From an uncultured Cedecea sp. (lineage in GTDB: Bacteria > Pseudomonadota > Gammaproteobacteria > Enterobacterales > Enterobacteriaceae): DNA of 64,000 nucleotides. Both the position numbers and the translations under genes were made by a program. Of the stretch, positions 57,156 to 64,000 are shown piece by piece. The notes under the pieces were generated by a model. The model did no database searches and was not told the DNA's origin. It saw only the letters and a program-made list of their open reading frames with translations. Location: contig NZ_CANMLV010000015.1 of NCBI RefSeq assembly GCF_947498825.1, forward strand, positions 1 to 64,000, written 5' to 3'. How positions within the stretch are numbered: the first letter of the stretch is position 1; each line of letters opens with the position of its first letter.

Positions 57156-57395
57156 ATGAAACTGATTAATCGTAGCAAACACTCATCAGTAGGAGGCCGG
57201 GCATGCGATGCGGCTCTGGCAACTCACCATGCAAAGTTCGGAAACTATGGCAGACAGAAGTCGCGAACTAATTATACTGTCTCGGTAGACGGTATGAAAA
57301 TAACCGTTGAAGTGATCAATCGTTCATCCAGTTACGTTGCTACAGCAATGAACGAATTCCGTAAACTCCAGAATCTTCCTGCCCATACCAGTTAA
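57156..57395 (+). CDS. DUF4060 phage-type small protein
   Basis: 79 residues: MKLINRSKHSSVGGRACDAA..., then NYTVSVDGMKITVEVINRSSSYVATAM. This is the DUF4060 pattern found in the early regions of lambdoid and Rac-like prophages. AAGGTGAC precedes the ATG. No other phage gene is adjacent; it is likely a relic. Function unknown. Confidence 0.75.
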   Translation: MKLINRSKHSSVGGRACDAALATHHAKFGNYGRQKSRTNYTVSVDGMKITVEVINRSSSYVATAMNEFRKLQNLPAHTS

Positions 57396-57398
57396 CCT

Positions 57399-57431
57399 TA
57401 TACCCAAGCAACTTGAAGTATGACGGGTATA
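57399..57431. repeat. Dispersed TATACCC...GGGTATA repeat, copy 5 (short)
   Basis: 33 bp: TATACCC, AAGCAACTTGAAGTATGAC, GGGTATA. The centre is deleted so that the two ends lie close together. Starts four bases after the DUF4060 stop. Confidence 0.65.
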
Positions 57432-57572
57432 GAACCGGGAAATCACAGGTATCCGGGCGGGCGGATAATATTCCTGTGCTCAGGCCGGTACGGCACTACT
57501 GTCACTAAACTGAAGGGAAGAAAAATACCAGCGTTGATAGTCCCTGCATGCAGGGACTATCAAAGAAGATGA

Positions 57573-59888
57573 TTACTCTGTCATCTTAGCCGTATTACTG
57601 TCGGCGGCACGTTGCGAGATTTCTAATGCAACCGGAATATTTTTATACGCCGGTATACCGCTTTGTGGATCGAAATTATCCAGCGCAATCAGGTTATTTG
57701 ATTCAGGAAAATAGGTTGCCACACAGCGATCCGCCATATCGTGAATCACTATCTGAAGATTATCCACCCGTCGGTGCGTTTTGTTTTGCTGTTTATCCAG
57801 CGCGATAACATTCACTCTGTCACCTGCCACCAGTTTCTGTTTATCTGCCTCATCCTGGCTGATAAACAACACATCTCGCTGACCCAAAATACCCCGATAG
57901 CGGTCATTTAAACCATAGATGGTGGTGTTATATTGGTCATGGCTCCGTACTGTGGCTAATACCAGTTCACTGGCATTTGCTGATTCAGGATCTTCGAGTA
58001 AACCTTCAGTGGTAAAAAAGTTTGCCCGACCCGATGCGGTGGTCCACTTACGTTCAGACGCCGGGTTAGTCAAATGAAAGCCTCCCGGCTGGAGGATCCT
58101 CTCATTATAATTATCAAACCCAGGTAACACTGCCTCCATAGCATCACGTATCACATTGTAATCGTCTACCATACCTTGCCAGTCCACTTTACTATTCGGC
58201 AGCGTCGCTTGGGCAAGACCAGCAACAATCGCACATTCGGATTTCAGATAAGGACTGGCCGGCTCTAACATACCGCGTGAAGCATGTACCATCGACATGG
58301 AGTCTTCGACAGTTATCGCCTGTTCACCGCTCTTCTGTGTATCACGTTCGGTCCGGCCTAAGACAGGAAACAGAAAGGTATTACGCGCAGTGAGCAGATG
58401 AGAACGATTTAGCTTTGTCCCAAGATGCACAGCCAAGTCGAGCTTTTTCATCCCGCTAAAACAGGCATCCTGATCTGGCATGGCTACAGCCAGATTGCCC
58501 CCCATGCAAATTAATGCCTTTGAATGACCTTCCGATATCGCCTGCATACTGGCCACGGCGGCATGACCGAATTTATCTGGCGGGGTAAAACCAAATCGCG
58601 CTTCAAGTTTCTCTAAGAATGACTTACTCGGTTTTTCGGTAATACCTACAGTACGATCGCCCTGAACATTAGAATGCCCTCGTAGCGGGCAAATCCCGGC
58701 ACCTTCACGACCGATATTACCTTTAAGCAGCAGCAAATTGACCAGTTGCTGAATATTTTGCGTACCATGCTGATGCTGAGTGATCCCCATGCCATAACAG
58801 ATAATGGTACTCTTGGCGTCGGCGTAAGAAGAAGCAATCTGCTCAATATCCTGCTGAGTGATGCCGCTATGCTTAACGATATCTTCCCAGGATGTATTCT
58901 GTACATCTTGTTTAAGGGCTTCAAAGCCAGCAGTATGTTCTTGAATAAAGGCGTGGTCTAATAATGCGGGCTTACTATCCTGTTGCGCGATATCATCCCA
59001 GCCAATCAGCGTTTTCATTACTCCTTTAACTAAAGCCGTATCACCGCCAATACGAACTTTATAATAGTCACTCGCTAGTTGAGTAGACTGTAACGTCAGC
59101 ATTTCAACGGGATCTTGCGGGGCAGTAAAACGTTCTAATCCTCTTTCTTTAAGCGGATTAATGGCAATAATTTTTCCGCCACGTTTCGACACTTCACGCA
59201 GCGAAGTTAACATGCGTGGATGGTTAGTTCCGGGATTATGGCCGATACAGATAACGAGGTCTGCTTTATCGAAATCTTCCAGCAGCACAGTACCTTTACC
59301 GATCCCTATCGCCGCTGCAAGGCCAACACTGGTGGGTTCATGGCACATATTCGAACAATCAGGAAAATTATTCGTGCCGTATTCACGGGCAAAAAGCTGG
59401 TAGAGGAATGCAGCTTCATTTGAAGTTCTTCCTGAAGTATAAAACTCTACAACATCAGGATTGCTATAACTTGCCAGTTGCTGGCCTATTTGTTTGAATG
59501 CCTCATCCCAGCTAATTTCTTCATAGTGGTCAGTCTGTTGGTTGTACTTTAGTGGATGGGTTAAGCGCCCTTCATTCTCTAAATCATAATCATTCCAGGA
59601 CAGCAGTTCGGTCACCGTATGTTCAGCCAGAAACTGAGGGGTGGTTCTCTTTTTGGTACTTTCCCAGGCCATTGCCTTCGCACCATTCTCGCACATGTCG
59701 AATGATGCGCTGTGCTTAGGATCCGGCCAGGCACAGCCGGGGCAGTCAAATCCCTGAGGTTTATTCATTTCGAACATGGCAATCAGATCATGCCCCTCAT
59801 TCATTTGCCCACGGATAGCCTCTGCGACAGCCTTAAGCGCTCCCCATCCCCCGGCAGGACCGGTATAGTTTTCTATTTTCTTATTCAT
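57573..59888 (-). CDS. ydeP: FdhF/YdeP-type molybdopterin oxidoreductase
   Basis: 771 residues, cytoplasmic (no Tat signal). Formate-dehydrogenase-alpha-like fold with the YdeP N-terminal [20 protein letters not shown], where the Cys residues stand in for the usual N-terminal Fe-S ferredoxin motif. Cofactor-binding regions are [45 protein letters not shown] and [14 protein letters not shown]. YdeP contributes to acid resistance in E. coli under EvgA control; its substrate is unknown. AAGGAAG precedes ATG. Slightly longer than E. coli YdeP (759). Confidence 0.93.
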   Translation of the reverse strand: MNKKIENYTGPAGGWGALKAVAEAIRGQMNEGHDLIAMFEMNKPQGFDCPGCAWPDPKHSASFDMCENGAKAMAWESTKKRTTPQFLAEHTVTELLSWNDYDLENEGRLTHPLKYNQQTDHYEEISWDEAFKQIGQQLASYSNPDVVEFYTSGRTSNEAAFLYQLFAREYGTNNFPDCSNMCHEPTSVGLAAAIGIGKGTVLLEDFDKADLVICIGHNPGTNHPRMLTSLREVSKRGGKIIAINPLKERGLERFTAPQDPVEMLTLQSTQLASDYYKVRIGGDTALVKGVMKTLIGWDDIAQQDSKPALLDHAFIQEHTAGFEALKQDVQNTSWEDIVKHSGITQQDIEQIASSYADAKSTIICYGMGITQHQHGTQNIQQLVNLLLLKGNIGREGAGICPLRGHSNVQGDRTVGITEKPSKSFLEKLEARFGFTPPDKFGHAAVASMQAISEGHSKALICMGGNLAVAMPDQDACFSGMKKLDLAVHLGTKLNRSHLLTARNTFLFPVLGRTERDTQKSGEQAITVEDSMSMVHASRGMLEPASPYLKSECAIVAGLAQATLPNSKVDWQGMVDDYNVIRDAMEAVLPGFDNYNERILQPGGFHLTNPASERKWTTASGRANFFTTEGLLEDPESANASELVLATVRSHDQYNTTIYGLNDRYRGILGQRDVLFISQDEADKQKLVAGDRVNVIALDKQQNKTHRRVDNLQIVIHDMADRCVATYFPESNNLIALDNFDPQSGIPAYKNIPVALEISQRAADSNTAKMTE

Positions 59889-60136
59889 TCTGCTTCCTTA
59901 ATTTTATAATTAAGTGAATTAACCCGACGACATGCAATGTACTAAAAAATACTTCACTGCTTAATACTATATACAAAGCCATGGATTTTGCAGGGTAATG
60001 ATTCTATTTTTGACGGGTTTGGTAAATAAGATCAATTTATGTGCTGAGAATGATATTATCTTCAAAGATACTCTCACGAAATCATGAGCATTTCCCCCGA
60101 TACCCGCATTAACACGGGTTTGCGTATATAAAAAAA

Positions 60137-60222
60137 TATACCTATGCCCAAAATAATTCGAGTGGCTTGTAGCCGCACCTCACGCATGCAACACCCAAGC
60201 AATTTGAAGTATGGCGGGTATA
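60137..60222. repeat. Dispersed TATACC...GGGTATA repeat, copy 6
   Basis: 86 bp, nearly the same as copy 2: CCCAAAATAATTCGAGTGGC, then CACGCATGCAACACCCAAGC, then TTGAAGTATGGCGGGTATA. The remaining 59889-60426 gap shows only this repeat and the mppA terminator. Confidence 0.75.
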
Positions 60223-60368
60223 TCACTCAACCATTAAGTGCATTTTTTATATAAGTTGCAACATAATTCACTATATACTCAAATATATAGCGAATGAGTG
60301 ATTTGAAGAAATTTCAGAATGAACTTGTCGATATTCCCCCCGGAGGAAACTCGGGTAGCTTCATAAAT

Positions 60369-60392
60369 AATGGCGCGATTGATCGCGCCATT
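60369..60392 (-). terminator. Terminator after mppA
   Basis: AATGGCGCGAT (60369-60379) pairs with ATCGCGCCATT (60382-60392), a perfect 11-bp stem with a 2-base spacer, 35 bases beyond the mppA stop. Confidence 0.65.
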
Positions 60393-60426
60393 CTCGAGTT
60401 TTACTGGGCTATTTGAGACCCGTATA

Positions 60427-62052
60427 CTATTTATGCTCAACGATATACATCGTCCGGCTGTAGGCAATATCCTCAGGGTTATTAATAGGATAGCCTTTTA
60501 ACCACGGCTTAATCAGCCGCCCATTGGTATACTGATAAATTGGCGCAATGGGTGCTTGTTCCAGCAGTATTTTTTCTGCCAGATTGTAGTCTTGATTACG
60601 TGCCTTAGCAGTCGTCTCAAGCGCAGCCTGGTTCAGTATTTTGTCATAAACGGGTGATTTAAAGCGTGAAATATTACCGCTATGCGTAGATCCCAGCAAC
60701 GTTAAAAAGGTTGAGGGTTCATTATAATCCCCAACCCAGGATGCGCGAACCACGTCAAAATTACCGCTGTTACGGCTGTCAATATAGGTTTTCCACTCCT
60801 GGTTTTGTAACTTGACGTCTACACCCAGGTTTTTCTTCCACATTGCGGCGATAGCAATGGCTATTTTCTGATGGTTCTCCGAGGTGTTATATAACAGGGT
60901 CAAATCCAGCGGTTTATCTGGGCCATAACCTGCCGCACGTAATAACATTTTTGCCTGGGCATTGAGTTCTTCCTGGCTCATTTCTTCAAATGGTGAAGAC
61001 TCAGGGGTAAAGCCCGCTGTGACTTCCGGGGTAAAACGCCAGGCCGGTTTTTCTCCCGTTCCCAGAACTTTATCCGCCATTAACCGACGATCTATCGTCA
61101 TATTCAAGGCCTGGCGGACTCTGACGTCTGCTGTCGGCCCTTTCTCTGTATTGAATGCATAGTAATAGGTGCCAAGCTGTGGCGGGGTATAAACTTCTCC
61201 CGGAATATCTTGCTTGAGTTTCTGATACAAGGCTTTGGGAAATGACTCAGTGATATCAATGTCCCCTGCCAGGTAACGTTTTGTGGCAGCTGATTCCTGA
61301 TTAACAGGAACAAAGGTCACTTTATTCAGTACCGTTTTGTCGTTATCCCAGTAATTAGCATTGCGTACTGCCACTAATTTTTCATTTACAACACGATCCT
61401 GCAATGTATAAGCACCATTACCGACCAATTTTCCCGGTTTGGTCCACTCAGCACCATACTGTTCTATGACATGACGTGGTACAGGATAGAGAGAAGCATT
61501 AACAACAAGGCTTGGGAAATACGGGACTGGTTTATCTAGTTGAACACGCAGGGTTTTATCATCTATCGCCGTCACACCCAATTTATCAGCGGGCATTTTT
61601 CCGTCGATAATATCCTGCGCATTCAGGATACCCGCCAGTGCAGCAAACCAGGCAAAAGAAGACGTATTCGCAGGATCGACAAGTCGCTGCCAGCTATAAA
61701 CAAAGTCCTGTGCGGTCAGCGGGCTGCCATCAGACCAGCGAGCATTATCACGTAAGGTAAAAATCCACGTGCGGTTATCATTACTTTGCCAGCGTGACGC
61801 GACGCCAGGCACAATCTCCCCTTTTTCGGTTTGATTCGTCAAACCTTCAAACAAATCACGTATCACCTGAATTTCCGGTAAACCCACTATTTTGGCCGGA
61901 TCCAGACTGGCTGGCTCATCTTTAATATGACGGACGACCTCCTGCTTTTCAGCAAGGACTGTCCCGGGGGGAACATCAGCCGCCCAGGCGAACTGGAAGA
62001 GCGCAGCCAGAGCTAATGCGCAACCACTAAACCGAAGGGTTATTTTCATCAT
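60427..62052 (-). CDS. mppA: Murein tripeptide-binding protein MppA
   Basis: 541 residues, OppA-family periplasmic binding protein. Signal peptide ends FQFAWA (residue 24), and the mature start AAD VPPGTVLAEKQEVVRHI matches E. coli MppA. Binds L-Ala-D-Glu-meso-DAP and delivers it to the Opp permease for recycling. SBP_bac_5 signature TAQDFVYSWQRLVDP and close match through the C-terminal NPEDIAYSRTMYIVEHK. Divergent from mpaA. Together with the next two genes it covers uptake and breakdown of murein peptides. Confidence 0.93.
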   Translation of the reverse strand: MMKITLRFSGCALALAALFQFAWAADVPPGTVLAEKQEVVRHIKDEPASLDPAKIVGLPEIQVIRDLFEGLTNQTEKGEIVPGVASRWQSNDNRTWIFTLRDNARWSDGSPLTAQDFVYSWQRLVDPANTSSFAWFAALAGILNAQDIIDGKMPADKLGVTAIDDKTLRVQLDKPVPYFPSLVVNASLYPVPRHVIEQYGAEWTKPGKLVGNGAYTLQDRVVNEKLVAVRNANYWDNDKTVLNKVTFVPVNQESAATKRYLAGDIDITESFPKALYQKLKQDIPGEVYTPPQLGTYYYAFNTEKGPTADVRVRQALNMTIDRRLMADKVLGTGEKPAWRFTPEVTAGFTPESSPFEEMSQEELNAQAKMLLRAAGYGPDKPLDLTLLYNTSENHQKIAIAIAAMWKKNLGVDVKLQNQEWKTYIDSRNSGNFDVVRASWVGDYNEPSTFLTLLGSTHSGNISRFKSPVYDKILNQAALETTAKARNQDYNLAEKILLEQAPIAPIYQYTNGRLIKPWLKGYPINNPEDIAYSRTMYIVEHK

Positions 62053-62122
62053 TTTGCTATCCGTATCAGAGTCATGCGCAAGAAAACAAGTGAAGGTTAC
62101 TGTACCGTACTTGGTTATTTTA

Positions 62123-62151
62123 TTTCCAGGAAAACTGTCACATCCTGGAAA
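62123..62151. promoter_or_regulatory. Perfect inverted repeat between mppA and mpaA
   Basis: TTTCCAGGA (62123-62131) and TCCTGGAAA (62143-62151) around 11 bases in the divergent promoter gap. A shared operator for mppA and mpaA is possible. Confidence 0.45.
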
Positions 62152-62274
62152 ATAGATACTGTTAATTATTATCTTAACAAATTGATTTTTAATAACCGTA
62201 TCTTGCTCTCGTAATATTTCTGGTAAAACATGATACTGATATGATTGATCAGTTGGTTATTCATAAGGATGATT

Positions 62275-62985
62275 ATGACCCTCACCCGACCACGTCACCA
62301 ACGCGGCCATTTACCTGCGGGCTGCAAGCAGTACGGAAACTCGGTATTAGGCGCCCCCCTACTCTATTTTCCGTCTACCGCCATCAGCAGTGATACAGGT
62401 CTCATTATTGCGGGTACGCACGGTGACGAAAATGCAGCGATGGTGACACTCTCTTGTGCATTACGCACGCTAAAACCAGGCACACCTCATCACCATGTGG
62501 TACTGGCTGTCAATCCCGATGGTTGCCAGCTCGGCCTGCGCGCTAATGCTAATGGCGTTGATCTGAATCGTAATTTTGCCAGTGCTAACTGGCTGGCAGG
62601 CAAAACGGTTTACCGTTGGAACAGTCAGGCTACGGAGCGGGATGTCGTGCTCTCGACTGGCCAGAAACCAGCTTCTGAGCCTGAAACTCAGGCTCTGTGC
62701 CAACTGATTAGGACCTTACAACCTGCATGGGTGGTTTCGTTTCATGATCCCCTTGGCTGCATTGACGATCCCCAGCATTCGCCGCTGGGGCAATGGTTGT
62801 CCGATAGTTTTCAGCTACCGCTGGTGACTGATGTCGGATATGCCACGCCCGGTTCTTTTGGCAGCTGGTGTGCTGAGCAAAACTTACCCTGTATTACTGC
62901 CGAGTTTCCACCTGTCTCAGCCGATGAGGCCAGTGAACGATATCTCGATGCAATGATAGGTCTGCTGCGCTGGTCTCTCTGCTAG
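62275..62985 (+). CDS. mpaA: Murein peptide amidase MpaA
   Basis: M14-type zinc carboxypeptidase that cleaves the gamma-D-Glu-DAP bond of the recycled tripeptide in the cytoplasm. 236 residues from ATG 62275 with AAGGATGATT; starts MTLTRPRHQRG like E. coli MpaA. Zinc ligands are in AGTHGDE (His and Glu) and SFHDPLG (His), and catalytic Glu in ITAEFPP. GVDLNRNF is the substrate Arg motif. Its last four bases overlap the convergent ycjG stop. Confidence 0.94.
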   Translation: MTLTRPRHQRGHLPAGCKQYGNSVLGAPLLYFPSTAISSDTGLIIAGTHGDENAAMVTLSCALRTLKPGTPHHHVVLAVNPDGCQLGLRANANGVDLNRNFASANWLAGKTVYRWNSQATERDVVLSTGQKPASEPETQALCQLIRTLQPAWVVSFHDPLGCIDDPQHSPLGQWLSDSFQLPLVTDVGYATPGSFGSWCAEQNLPCITAEFPPVSADEASERYLDAMIGLLRWSLC

Positions 62986-63947
62986 AACGAGAGTCTGCCG
63001 CAGGAAAATGCCAGACCTGGCTGTACATCTTTTAGCAGCCAGGTTGGACCATCAAGATCGGCAAAACGCGCGCTGAGGGCCAAAGGCAGTACCGCGTTGA
63101 TGGCGCGAGAACTGCAGAGCATACAGCCGACCATAATCGTAAAACCTTGTTCACGAGCCGCCCGGGCCAGCAGTAAAGCCTCTGTCAGCCCGCCGGTTTT
63201 ATCCAGTTTAATATTCACCATCTCATAGCACCCAATCAGAGAATGAAGACTGGCGCGAGTGTGGCAACTTTCGTCGGCGCAAATTGGCAGAGGATGCGTA
63301 AACAGCGCCAGGGCTTCGTCCTGCTGTGCGGGCAGTGGTTGCTCCAGCATTGCCACGTTTAATTCAGCCAGCCGCTGACAGCGCTCCTCCAGTCCTTCGG
63401 GTTGCCAGGACTCATTCGCATCCACTATTAAGGTGGCTTCAGGAACGGCGCGCCGAATTGCCGTCATGCGCTCAATGACCTGATAATTATCCAGTTTTAT
63501 CTTCAGTAACGAGGCACCTTTTTCCCATAACCGGGTAGCCGCTGTTGCCATCTGTTCCGGGCTGTCAATACTGATGGTCTGAGCGGTATCAAGCTGCGAC
63601 GGCAAGCTGACTGCCAGTAACGAAGCAACACTTGTACCCGCTTTCGCAGCTTCCAGACTCCATAACGCACTGTCCACCGCATTACGTGCCGCCCCTGCCG
63701 GTAATAGTGTTTGTAGCTGCTCGCGGCTGACGCCTTGTTCCAGTGCCGGAATAATACTTTCAATTTGCTCCAGTACCGTCTGTTCGCTCTCACCATAACG
63801 GGGATAAGGGGTACACTCTCCGATACCAGACAGACCGCTTTCTGTTATTTCGACCACAACAACCCGAGCCTCACTTCGTATCCCTCTTGCGATAACAAAG
63901 GGAGTATGCAGTGGGAATCCTTGTGAATAGCATTTAATTGTTCTCAT
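62982..63947 (-). CDS. ycjG: L-Ala-D/L-Glu epimerase YcjG
   Basis: Enolase-superfamily enzyme that epimerises L-Ala-D-Glu to L-Ala-L-Glu, the step after MpaA in murein peptide catabolism. 321 residues. Catalytic Lys in LLKIKLD and in VNIKLDKTGG; metal ligands in IVDANESW, LEQPLP and CADES. GAGGG before ATG 63947. It converges on mpaA with a 4-bp overlap. Same pairing as in E. coli. Confidence 0.94.
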   Translation of the reverse strand: MRTIKCYSQGFPLHTPFVIARGIRSEARVVVVEITESGLSGIGECTPYPRYGESEQTVLEQIESIIPALEQGVSREQLQTLLPAGAARNAVDSALWSLEAAKAGTSVASLLAVSLPSQLDTAQTISIDSPEQMATAATRLWEKGASLLKIKLDNYQVIERMTAIRRAVPEATLIVDANESWQPEGLEERCQRLAELNVAMLEQPLPAQQDEALALFTHPLPICADESCHTRASLHSLIGCYEMVNIKLDKTGGLTEALLLARAAREQGFTIMVGCMLCSSRAINAVLPLALSARFADLDGPTWLLKDVQPGLAFSCGRLSF

Positions 63948-64000
63948 GCACCCTCTTTTTAGCGAAAAATACGCCTGATGGCTGAAGTTTTACAGATAAC
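63948..64000. other. Right edge, ycjG promoter side
   Basis: 53 bases upstream of ycjG. In E. coli a divergent tpx would follow, but the window ends before anything can be seen. Confidence 0.3.

Noticed and set aside
1-64000. tRNA, rRNA, CRISPR arrays and complete insertion sequences
   Set aside because: Looked for cloverleaf, array and transposase signals by eye and saw none. A tRNAscan or CRISPR search could still find something missed.

Overview
The window is chromosomal DNA from a member of the Enterobacterales. About half of the genes have close E. coli counterparts, and several blocks keep E. coli terminus-region order: dcp/ydfG, ynfA-ynfB-speG, bioD2-mlc-ynfL-ynfM, asr-ydgU-ydgD, ttcA/zntB and mpaA-ycjG. 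The blocks are shuffled relative to one another and separated by genes E. coli lacks, so this is a related genus, not Escherichia itself. I cannot fix the genus from sequence alone. No rRNA, tRNA, CRISPR array or intact insertion sequence was seen.

Layout. 1-1671: 5' part of a T6SS clpV running off the left edge. 2583-4501: an ABC-F ATPase preceded by a 27-codon leader ORF and mutually exclusive RNA hairpins, which I read as an inducible attenuator. 4864-5793: a lone TIM-barrel-like protein. 5859-14457: a complete copper/silver efflux locus, cusCFBA, divergent from cusRS, with a CusR box between. 14721-21467: murQP, murR, an OmpG-type porin and an exported GH3 N-acetylhexosaminidase, together a MurNAc salvage cluster. 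21851-26267: yneE, tam, a PACE efflux gene divergent from a LysR regulator, a LysE-type exporter and ydiH. 26352-39073: dcp, ydfG, ynfA, ynfB, speG, a DUF1161 gene, bioD2, mlc, ynfL, ynfM, an M32 carboxypeptidase, asr, ydgU and ydgD.

39133-46361 is a pyruvate-sensing neighbourhood: the pyruvate transporter btsT, the COG0523 GTPase yjiA and the btsSR two-component system lie close together, and the btsT promoter carries three 20-bp-spaced copies of the BtsR box. A 1.4-kb insertion with an unknown gene separates btsT from yjiA, and yjiX was not found. 46691-48427 is accessory DNA with a decayed phage integrase abutting ttcA, the site used by Rac prophage in E. coli. 48476-55566: ttcA, zntB, an orphan HicB-like protein, and a four-gene operon for a FecB/FecCD-type ABC importer plus an MFS exporter. 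55579-57395: small unknown genes and a phage-type DUF4060 gene. 57573-63947: ydeP, mppA, mpaA and ycjG.

Peptidoglycan salvage recurs across the window: sugar recovery (exported hexosaminidase, OmpG, MurP, MurQ) at 15-21 kb and peptide recovery (MppA, MpaA, YcjG) at 60-64 kb. A dispersed repeat of 33-127 bp with TATACCC/GGGTATA ends occurs six times in intergenic DNA.
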